Shown here one piece after another: positions 1 to 6,578 of a stretch of 16,464 bases of DNA. Made by a program: the position numbers and the translations under genes. Origin of the DNA: Oscillospiraceae bacterium. Lineage in GTDB: Bacteria; Bacillota; Clostridia; Oscillospirales; Acutalibacteraceae. Each line of letters starts with the position of its first letter. Within the stretch, counting starts at the first letter, position 1. The DNA is taken from NCBI GenBank assembly GCA_015066165.1, contig SVOX01000018.1, forward strand, positions 1 to 16,464, in the 5' to 3' direction. The notes below the pieces were generated by a model. It saw only the letters and a list, made by a program, of their open reading frames with translations. It made no database searches and was not told the origin of the DNA.

Positions 1-1
1 T

Positions 2-916
2 TATCACATTTTTAATAAACTTAAAATGACACGTAAACAAGCAATGGATATGTATTTAGCAACCGTTGCTGAAGCATTTGAAGCAGGTGTAATGCCAAGA
101 TGTCACCTTGAAGATATTACAAGAGCTGATTTTTACGGTTTTGTAGTTCCTTTTGTAAATGAACTTATGAATATGTCAAGAGATGCCAAAATCCCTGTGA
201 GAATTCGTGCTTGTGATACTATGGGCTACGGTGTGCCATATCCGGAAGTTGTACTTCCTCGTAGTGTACCCGGTATTATTTACGGTTTGCACCATTATTC
301 AGATGTACCTAGTGAACTTTTAGAATGGCATGGACATAATGATTTTTATAAAGGTGTTGCAAATGCCGCTACTGCATGGCTTTACGGTGCATCAGGTGTT
401 AACTGTTCACTATTAGGCATTGGTGAGCGCACAGGTAACGTACCGCTTGAAGCAATGGTAATGGAATACGCTTCCCTTCGTGGCTCGTTCGACGGTATGG
501 ACCCAACCGTTATTACCGAAATCGCTGATTTTTATAAGAATGAAATCGGCTATAACATCCCACCAATGACACCTTTTGTTGGTAAGCATTTTAACGTTAC
601 CAGAGCAGGTATTCATGCCGACGGTCTTTTAAAAGACGAAGAAATTTACAACATTTTTAATACCAAAAAAATATTAAACCGTCCTGCTTCGGTTTTAATT
701 GGAAAAGCAAGCGGTCTTGCAGGAATTGCTTATTGGATTAATGCCAACTACAATTTACCTGAAAATGAAAAAATCGATAAAAAAGACCCTATAGTTATTG
801 CTCTTAAAGAGTGGATTGACGCCGAATACGAAGACGGTAGGCAAACAACCTTATCCGATGAAGAACTTGAATGCAAAATTCTTGAATTATCGAACGGAAA
901 ACTAATTAAAAGATAA
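2..916 (+). CDS. Re-type citrate synthase, 5'-truncated
   Basis: Probably condenses oxaloacetate and acetyl-CoA to citrate in the cytoplasm, using the Re-face enzyme of anaerobic clostridia. That enzyme is related to isopropylmalate and homocitrate synthases, not to GltA. The frame is open to the window edge, and the codons before the ATG at base 26 (YHIFNKLK) still read like family sequence, so the true start lies upstream and roughly a third of the protein is missing. Seen here: the HxHN metal-binding motif of DRE-TIM metallolyases (WHGHND, bases 326-343), the GERTGN motif (bases 422-439) and the segment CHLEDITRADFYGF. These fit the Re-citrate synthase branch as I remember it from Clostridium kluyveri. 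It is followed after 10 bases by a regulator, then aconitase and isocitrate dehydrogenase, which supports citrate over homocitrate as product. Homocitrate synthase is the main alternative. Confidence 0.85.
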   Translation, partial: YHIFNKLKMTRKQAMDMYLATVAEAFEAGVMPRCHLEDITRADFYGFVVPFVNELMNMSRDAKIPVRIRACDTMGYGVPYPEVVLPRSVPGIIYGLHHYSDVPSELLEWHGHNDFYKGVANAATAWLYGASGVNCSLLGIGERTGNVPLEAMVMEYASLRGSFDGMDPTVITEIADFYKNEIGYNIPPMTPFVGKHFNVTRAGIHADGLLKDEEIYNIFNTKKILNRPASVLIGKASGLAGIAYWINANYNLPENEKIDKKDPIVIALKEWIDAEYEDGRQTTLSDEELECKILELSNGKLIKR

Positions 917-926
917 GGAGTAAATT

Positions 927-1568
927 ATGTTAGACCATAAACCAGTTTCATTAGCAGACCAAGTATATGATGTTCTTGAGACCGATATTTTAAACGGCAA
1001 ATACGCAAGAGGCGACGTTTTAACCGAAAATAAACTTTGTGAAATTTTAGGTGTTAGCCGAACTCCAATTCGTGAAGCACTTCGAAGATTAGAACAAGAA
1101 AATCTTATTAAAGAAAGCGGCAGAGGTTCGGTTGTGCTTGGAATAAGTGAAAGCGACCTTGAAGATATATTCACAATTCGCCGAAAAATTGAAGGAATTG
1201 CAGTGTCTATGGCTGCTAAAAATGCAACAGATGAAGAAATTGAAAAATTAAAATCTGCTTTAGAACTCCAAGAGTTTTATCTTAATAAGAATAATGCTGA
1301 AGAAATTAAAATAATGGATAACCGTTTTCACGAAACTTTATATTTAATTTCGGGCAGTACAACTTTTTATAATATTTTATTGTCACTGCATAAGAGAGTT
1401 CAAAAGTATAGAAAAGCTTCAATTCAATCAAATTCACGAGCAAAAGAATCTGTTGAAGAACATAGAAAAATTTTTGAAGCAATAGTTGACCGTGACTGTC
1501 AAAAGGCAGAAACTTTGGCTTCACAACATGTAGAAAATGCTTATAAAAACATATTAAGGAAGGATTAA
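927..1568 (+). CDS. GntR-family regulator, FCD (FadR C-terminal) class
   Basis: Predicted DNA-binding regulator of the surrounding citrate-to-2-oxoglutarate operon. Residues about 8-73 form the winged helix-turn-helix, with the recognition part SRTPIREALRRLE at 44-56. Residues about 77-208 are the all-helical FCD ligand-binding domain. The four residues that bind metal in many FCD proteins appear intact: D131 and H135 (DNRFH), H179 (EEHR) and H201 (QHVE). The effector may therefore be a carboxylate held through a metal, citrate being an obvious candidate, but this is inference. The ATG follows AAGGAG (bases 915-920) with 6 bases between, and the stop lies 2 bases before the aconitase start. 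The 213-residue length is normal for the class. Sitting inside the operon suggests feedback control; no operator could be identified because the operon promoter is outside the window. Confidence 0.88.
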   Translation: MLDHKPVSLADQVYDVLETDILNGKYARGDVLTENKLCEILGVSRTPIREALRRLEQENLIKESGRGSVVLGISESDLEDIFTIRRKIEGIAVSMAAKNATDEEIEKLKSALELQEFYLNKNNAEEIKIMDNRFHETLYLISGSTTFYNILLSLHKRVQKYRKASIQSNSRAKESVEEHRKIFEAIVDRDCQKAETLASQHVENAYKNILRKD

Positions 1569-1570
1569 AT

Positions 1571-3499
1571 ATGGGACTTACAATTGCACAAAAAATTATA
1601 AAATCACATTTAATTAGCGGCGATTTGACAGTTGGTAGTGAAGTTGCGCTTAAAATTGACCAAACTTTAACTCAAGACGCAACAGGTACAATGGCGTATC
1701 TTGAGTTTGAAACAATGGGTCTTAAACGTGTTAAAACCGAAAAGAGTGTTGCTTACATAGACCACAATACATTACAATCGGGTTTTGAAAATGCCGATGA
1801 CCACCGTTACATTCAATCAGTTTGTAAAAAGCACGGAATATATTTTTCACGTCCCGGCAACGGCATTTGTCACCAAGTACATTTAGAACGTTTTGGCATA
1901 CCAGGTAAAACACTTATCGGTTCTGATAGCCACACTCCAACAGGTGGCGGTATCGGTATGTTGGCAATGGGTGCCGGTGGACTTGACGTTGCTGTTGCAA
2001 TGGGCGGCGGTGCTTATTATATTACAATGCCAAAAATGTATAAAGTAAACCTAAAAGGTAAATTGAATCCTTTTGTTACTGCTAAAGATATTAGTCTTGA
2101 AATTTTAAGAATATTATCGGTTAAAGGCGGTGTTGGTGCAATTATTGAATGGGGCGGAGAAGGTATTAAAAATCTTTCAGTGCCCGAACGTGCAACAATT
2201 ACAAATATGGGAACCGAACTTGGCGCTACAACTTCGATTTTCCCTTCTGACGAAGTTACAAAAGAGTTTTTAAAAGCGCAAGGCAGAGAACAAGACTATG
2301 TTCCGCTTTGTAGCGACCCTGATGCTTCTTATGATAAAATTATTGAAATTGATTTAAACCAATTAAAACCTCTTATTGCTTGTCCTCACAGCCCTGATAA
2401 CATTGTTACTGTCGAATCATTAAAGGGTGTTAAGGTTGACCAGGTTTGTATTGGTTCTTGTACAAACTCTTCACTTTTAGATATGTTAAAAGTAGCTTCT
2501 CTATTAAAAGGTAAAACAATTGATCCAACGGTTAGTTTATCAATTTCACCCGGTTCTAAACAAGTTTTATCAATGCTTGCCGACTGCGGTGCTTTGAGTG
2601 ATATTTTATCGTCAGGTGCACGTGTGCTTGAATGTGCTTGCGGTCCTTGTATTGGTATGGGATTTTCGCCAAATTCTTGCGGTGTATCACTTCGTACATT
2701 TAACCGTAACTTTTTAGGCCGTAGCGGCACAGCAGATGCAAGTGTTTATCTTGTGTCTCCCGAAACTGCAGTTGCCGCTGCTTTGACAGGTTATATTACT
2801 GACCCACGTCTTTTGGGTGAAATGCCTGAAGTTAAAATGCCTTCATTCTTTAAAATTGATGACAGTGCAATTATTGAACCCGCAAGTGAAGAAGAGGCAA
2901 AAGACCTTGAAATTTTACGTGGTCCAAATATTAAACCGTTCCCAACTTCAAAACCGCAATTAGACACCCTTTCAGCTGAATTGGTGCTTAAGGTTGAAGA
3001 TAACATCACAACCGACCATATTATGCCTGCGGGTGCTAAAATATTGCCTTACCGTTCTAATATTCCGCATTTATCGCAGTTTTGTTTTGCCGTTTGTGAC
3101 GAAACTTTCTCTGAACGTGCAAAAGCATTAGGTGAATCAATAATTGTGGGCGGCAGCAATTACGGTCAGGGTTCTTCACGTGAACACGCAGCGCTTGTTC
3201 CAATGTATTTAGGTGTACGTGCCGTAATAACAAAAAGTTTCGCCCGTATTCATATTGCAAACCTTATAAATGCTGGTATTATGCCATTAACCTTTAAAAA
3301 TCCCGATGATTATGATAAATTAAATCAAGGTGACAAACTTGAATTGACAAATATCTTTGAAGGTATGGATAAAGGTGAAATAATTCTTAAAAACAATTCC
3401 ACAGGTGATAAAATCACATTAGTATGTGATTTTACCCAAAGACAAAAGGAAATACTTAAAGCAGGTGGACTTTTAAGTTATACAAAGGATGAGAAATAA
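1571..3499 (+). CDS. acn: aconitate hydratase (aconitase), single-chain form
   Basis: Interconverts citrate and isocitrate through cis-aconitate, using a [4Fe-4S] cluster. The cluster cysteines are visible as C297 (GSCTNS) and C357/C360 (CGPCIG). Other family landmarks are DSHT at 119-122, FNRNFLGRSG at 377-386 and the C-terminal swivel domain with GSSREHAAL at 534-542, which carries the catalytic serine/arginine region. At 642 residues it matches the shorter bacterial aconitases that resemble LeuC plus LeuD fused in one chain, rather than the roughly 900-residue AcnA. The ATG follows AGGAAGGA (bases 1557-1564). The gene lies between the regulator and isocitrate dehydrogenase, and its TAA overlaps the next ATG by one base. 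Homoaconitase is a less likely reading because the dehydrogenase downstream carries isocitrate-type residues. Confidence 0.93.
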   Translation: MGLTIAQKIIKSHLISGDLTVGSEVALKIDQTLTQDATGTMAYLEFETMGLKRVKTEKSVAYIDHNTLQSGFENADDHRYIQSVCKKHGIYFSRPGNGICHQVHLERFGIPGKTLIGSDSHTPTGGGIGMLAMGAGGLDVAVAMGGGAYYITMPKMYKVNLKGKLNPFVTAKDISLEILRILSVKGGVGAIIEWGGEGIKNLSVPERATITNMGTELGATTSIFPSDEVTKEFLKAQGREQDYVPLCSDPDASYDKIIEIDLNQLKPLIACPHSPDNIVTVESLKGVKVDQVCIGSCTNSSLLDMLKVASLLKGKTIDPTVSLSISPGSKQVLSMLADCGALSDILSSGARVLECACGPCIGMGFSPNSCGVSLRTFNRNFLGRSGTADASVYLVSPETAVAAALTGYITDPRLLGEMPEVKMPSFFKIDDSAIIEPASEEEAKDLEILRGPNIKPFPTSKPQLDTLSAELVLKVEDNITTDHIMPAGAKILPYRSNIPHLSQFCFAVCDETFSERAKALGESIIVGGSNYGQGSSREHAALVPMYLGVRAVITKSFARIHIANLINAGIMPLTFKNPDDYDKLNQGDKLELTNIFEGMDKGEIILKNNSTGDKITLVCDFTQRQKEILKAGGLLSYTKDEK

Positions 3500-4647
3500 T
3501 GGAAAAATATATTGAAAGTGCTGTTTTGCAGTTCAGAACAATTTTAGAAGAACAAATTGCCCGTCAAGAAAAGTTAGAAAATGATAATGAAATTTGTGAT
3601 TATTCTAAACTTTCTAAAATTATAATTGGTATTTGTTACGGTGACGGAATTGGACCAATAATTTCAAAAGAAAGTAAAAAACTTTTGGAATATTTGTTGG
3701 AAGATGAAATTAACAAAGGCAAAGTAGAACTTCGTGTAATCGAAGGTCTTACAATTGAAAACCGTATCGCAAATAATAAGGCAATACCGGATGACGTTTT
3801 GGCAGAAATTAAAGCATGTAACGTGATTTTAAAAGCCCCAACAACAACTCTAAAAGGCGGTACTCTTGAGAGTGCAAACGTTGCAATGAGAAGAGAACTT
3901 GATTTATATGCCAACGTTCGTCCTGTAAGTGTGCCCGAACAAAACATTGATTGGACTTTCTTTCGTGAAAATACCGAAGGTGAATACGTTTTAGGAAGCA
4001 AAGGTATTGAAATACCAAATAAATTGGCAATGGATTTTAAAGTTACAACCGAAGCCGGAACAAAACGAATTTGCCGTTCAGCGTTTGAATTTGCAAAGAA
4101 AAACGGTAAGAAAAACGTTGCAATTGTTACAAAAGCCAACATTATGAAAAAGACCGACGGTAAATTTTCTAAAATTGCTAATGAAATTGCAAAAGAATAT
4201 CCCGAAATCAATGCTGAAGAATGGTACATAGATATTATGACTGCAAATCTTGTGAATGAAAACATTCGCTCTCAATTTGAAGTGTTTGTAATGCCTAATC
4301 TTTACGGTGATATTATTACTGATGAGGCGGCTCAAATTCAAGGCGGTGTTGGTACTGCAGGCAGTGCAAATATTGGTGATAAATATGCTATGTTTGAACC
4401 AATTCACGGAACGGCGCCCCGTTTGATAGAATCGGGCAGAGGTGATTATGCTAACCCTACAAGTATGTTTAAAGCAACCGAAATGATGTTAAGACATATT
4501 GGTTTTATTGAACTTGCAAATAAGTTAAATAAAGCAATAATCATTTGCACTGAAACCGAAAAAGCAGTTATTGTAGATGATAGCGAAAACAGTGCAACAT
4601 GTTCGCAATTTGGTGATTATTTAATGCAAACAATTAAAAAATTATAA
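3499..4647 (+). CDS. icd: isocitrate dehydrogenase (isocitrate/isopropylmalate dehydrogenase family)
   Basis: Oxidatively decarboxylates isocitrate to 2-oxoglutarate, the last step of this operon. The substrate site matches isocitrate enzymes: S125 and N127 followed by R131 and R141 (SANVAMR, then VRPV) have the same spacing as S113, N115, R119 and R129 of E. coli Icd. R156 (RENTEG), Y163, K212 (TKANI) and the metal aspartates D245, D271 and D275 are also present. Isopropylmalate and homoisocitrate dehydrogenases lack the S-x-N pattern. Two things are odd: a helical extension of about 38 residues precedes the usual first strand (KIIIGICYGDGIGP), and the cofactor loop after HGTAP (303-307) begins R308-L309 and is three residues longer than in E. 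coli, so NAD or NADP preference cannot be read off. AAGGA at bases 3485-3489 supports the start; translational coupling to aconitase is likely. Confidence 0.92.
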   Translation: MEKYIESAVLQFRTILEEQIARQEKLENDNEICDYSKLSKIIIGICYGDGIGPIISKESKKLLEYLLEDEINKGKVELRVIEGLTIENRIANNKAIPDDVLAEIKACNVILKAPTTTLKGGTLESANVAMRRELDLYANVRPVSVPEQNIDWTFFRENTEGEYVLGSKGIEIPNKLAMDFKVTTEAGTKRICRSAFEFAKKNGKKNVAIVTKANIMKKTDGKFSKIANEIAKEYPEINAEEWYIDIMTANLVNENIRSQFEVFVMPNLYGDIITDEAAQIQGGVGTAGSANIGDKYAMFEPIHGTAPRLIESGRGDYANPTSMFKATEMMLRHIGFIELANKLNKAIIICTETEKAVIVDDSENSATCSQFGDYLMQTIKKL

Positions 4648-4655
4648 TGAGTTTT

Positions 4656-4681
4656 CCCTCGCTTATTGCGAGGGATTTTTT
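4656..4681 (+). terminator. rho-independent terminator of the citrate operon
   Basis: A perfect 7-bp GC-rich stem (CCCTCGC at 4656-4662 with GCGAGGG at 4668-4674), a 5-base loop and a run of six T (4676-4681). It starts 9 bases after the isocitrate dehydrogenase stop and separates the metabolic operon from the cell-wall genes. Confidence 0.93.
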
Positions 4682-4706
4682 ATGCTTTAAATGTTTGCGG
4701 TTTTTG

Positions 4707-4735
4707 TTGACATATACCCTAAAAAAATATATAAT
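4707..4735 (+). promoter_or_regulatory. full-consensus sigma-A promoter for the dockerin/cohesin operon
   Basis: TTGACA (4707-4712) and TATAAT (4730-4735) are both perfect and are separated by exactly 17 bases. It lies between the upstream terminator and the start of the glucosaminidase gene. Transcription would begin near base 4742 and leave a leader of roughly 35 bases. Such a match suggests vegetative, high-level transcription. Confidence 0.9.
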
Positions 4736-4764
4736 ATACATATATTGTGTAATATTTTGTCGAA

Positions 4765-4770
4765 AAGGAG
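4765..4770 (+). promoter_or_regulatory. ribosome binding site fixing the glucosaminidase start
   Basis: AAGGAG lies 5 bases before the ATG at 4776. An in-frame ATG at 4647 would give 43 extra residues, but it lies upstream of the terminator and promoter and has no such site. The protein beginning at 4776 also starts directly with a signal peptide. Confidence 0.9.
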
Positions 4771-4775
4771 TAGAT

Positions 4776-6566
4776 ATGGATATTCATTCAAAATTTTTAT
4801 CAATTCTTATCTCTTTTTCTTTATTAATTTGTACTGTGTTTTTTAATCCGGTAAATGCAGATACTCAAAAGATGGGTTACATATCAAAAACAAGTGTCAA
4901 CATCAGATCCGATGCTTCAACCGGTTCTTCGGTTGTTGAAAATGTATCAAAAATTCACGTTAATATAATTGGCTCTAAAAACGATACTGCCAACAATAAA
5001 AATCCAAGCACTAACAAGGTGTATTTATGGTATAAAATATCTTTTGCTTCTTCTTCAAAAACTGTTGAAGGTTATGTTAGAGAAGATTTAATTGAAATTA
5101 TCAACGTAACAGTTGACAGTTTATTTGAAAACAAGTTGAAAAACTTCCCCAAAAGTTATCACAAAAGTTTGATTTTACTTCACTCTTTATATCCAAATTG
5201 GACATTTACTGCCGATAAAGTTCCAACCGGCTTTTCTAAAACCGTAAATTCTTTTGATAATTTGTTTTATAAATTGGTTCAAACAAGTCATAATTCTTTG
5301 CGTTCAATGAGAAAAGGTTGTTATGACTGGAATAATAAAAAATTTATCGAAACTGATAGCGGCGGTTGGTACGGTGCTTCGCGTGAAGTAATTGCTTTTT
5401 ATTTAGACCCACGCAATTTCCTTAATGACACAGATATTTATCAGTATTTACAACAGTCTTACGATAAATCTTCGCAAAATTTAGCAGGTGTTAAAGATAT
5501 TGTGAAAGACACATTTTTAGATGCAACTATTTCTGATAAAAACGACTCATATAATGGAAAACACTTTGCTGAAGTTATTATAGACGCTGCAAATTCATCA
5601 GGCGTTAATCCTTACGTATTGGCTTCTATAATAATTCAAGAACAGGGAAAAAACGGTTCTTCGCTAAGCGACGGTGTTTCATATTCCGGTAAAAAGGTTT
5701 ACAACTTTTTCAATTTTGGGGCATCGGGCAAAAATAAAACAGAAGTTGTAAACAACGGCGCAAAATATGCCTATAATCAAGGTTGGACATCTCGTTCTTC
5801 TTCAATTATAAACGGAGCAAAGAAATATGCATCGGATTATATTAAAGAAGGACAAGATACTTATTTTTACAAAAATTACAATATTTTAAATCCAAATAAA
5901 CTTTGGCATCAATACGCTCAAAATGTTGCGGATTCAAGAAATTCGGGTAAAATTTTAAAATCGGTTTACAGCGACCAAAAGAATATTAATGTTAATTTTA
6001 GAATTCCTGTTTTTAACGATTTACCTGATGATATTTCGGCTTATCCGCCGTCTAACAGCAAGTTAAACAACTACTATTTTTCGGATATAACTGCTAGTGG
6101 TTTAACCCCGTCTTTCGAACGATATACCTATGAATATGCCTTGTCTGTAAAAGATAGTTCGGTTGTGAAAGTTACGGTTCCTTCGGGCGCTTCATTCTAC
6201 GGTAGCAAAACCGTGTCGCTTAAAAAGGGTCAAAATACTGTTAAAATTGCCGTTACTTCTCAAACAGGTTATTCTACAACTTATACAATTGACGTTGAAG
6301 CCAAGAAAAAATGTAATCTTGTATTTTCTGTAACCGAGGAGGTAGGTGCTACCGCTTCAAACGGTAAGGTAACTTTAGGAGATACCAACTCTGACGGAAA
6401 GGTTACTATTTCTGATTTGGCGAATGTTCGGCTTCATTTATTAAGTATTAGAAAATTAAAAAACAACGCACTTATAGGTGCTGATACAAATAAAGATAAT
6501 AAAGTTACAATCATCGATTTAGCAAATATAAGGTTGTACTTATTAGGAAAAATCAAATTAAAATAA
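4776..6566 (+). CDS. secreted peptidoglycan glucosaminidase with SH3b, cadherin-like and C-terminal dockerin domains
   Basis: A 596-residue exported cell-wall hydrolase. A signal peptide covers residues 1-28 (likely cut after VNA). An SH3b-like domain spans about 33-108 (VNIRSDAS). A GH73/LytG-like N-acetylglucosaminidase region spans about 190-400, with GGWYGASREVIAFYLDPRNF, E289 in IIIQEQG as the candidate catalytic acid, and NFFNFGASG at 310-318. A cadherin-like beta-sandwich covers about 430-508. A type I dockerin covers 534-591, with two calcium loops in DxNxDxKVTxxD form (D536, N538, D540, D547 and D570, N572, D574, D581), each followed by a similar helix. The enzyme should cut peptidoglycan glycan strands outside the membrane. 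The dockerin should bind a cohesin, and the next gene encodes one 12 bases downstream. Domain calls are by recognition of motifs; the substrate bond is inferred from the family. Confidence 0.88.
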   Translation: MDIHSKFLSILISFSLLICTVFFNPVNADTQKMGYISKTSVNIRSDASTGSSVVENVSKIHVNIIGSKNDTANNKNPSTNKVYLWYKISFASSSKTVEGYVREDLIEIINVTVDSLFENKLKNFPKSYHKSLILLHSLYPNWTFTADKVPTGFSKTVNSFDNLFYKLVQTSHNSLRSMRKGCYDWNNKKFIETDSGGWYGASREVIAFYLDPRNFLNDTDIYQYLQQSYDKSSQNLAGVKDIVKDTFLDATISDKNDSYNGKHFAEVIIDAANSSGVNPYVLASIIIQEQGKNGSSLSDGVSYSGKKVYNFFNFGASGKNKTEVVNNGAKYAYNQGWTSRSSSIINGAKKYASDYIKEGQDTYFYKNYNILNPNKLWHQYAQNVADSRNSGKILKSVYSDQKNINVNFRIPVFNDLPDDISAYPPSNSKLNNYYFSDITASGLTPSFERYTYEYALSVKDSSVVKVTVPSGASFYGSKTVSLKKGQNTVKIAVTSQTGYSTTYTIDVEAKKKCNLVFSVTEEVGATASNGKVTLGDTNSDGKVTISDLANVRLHLLSIRKLKNNALIGADTNKDNKVTIIDLANIRLYLLGKIKLK

Positions 6567-6578
6567 CGGAGTGTAAGT

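Noticed and set aside
3636..4265. Long minus-strand open frame (about 209 codons) opposite isocitrate dehydrogenase
   Set aside because: It lies wholly antisense to a well-supported enzyme gene, has no ribosome site or promoter, and the translation shows no family pattern. It is a codon-bias shadow.
2..4647. Homocitrate/homoaconitate/homoisocitrate (aminoadipate lysine) pathway instead of the citrate pathway
   Set aside because: The dehydrogenase has the S-x-N-x3-R-x9-R isocitrate pattern, and the synthase resembles the clostridial Re-citrate synthase branch.
4726..4746. Inverted repeat AATATAT / ATATATT over the -10 box of the dockerin operon
   Set aside because: It consists almost only of alternating A and T in an AT-rich promoter, so it is expected by chance.
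4647..4775. In-frame N-terminal extension of the glucosaminidase from an ATG at 4647
   Set aside because: It runs through a terminator hairpin and a consensus promoter, lacks a ribosome site, and would bury the signal peptide.
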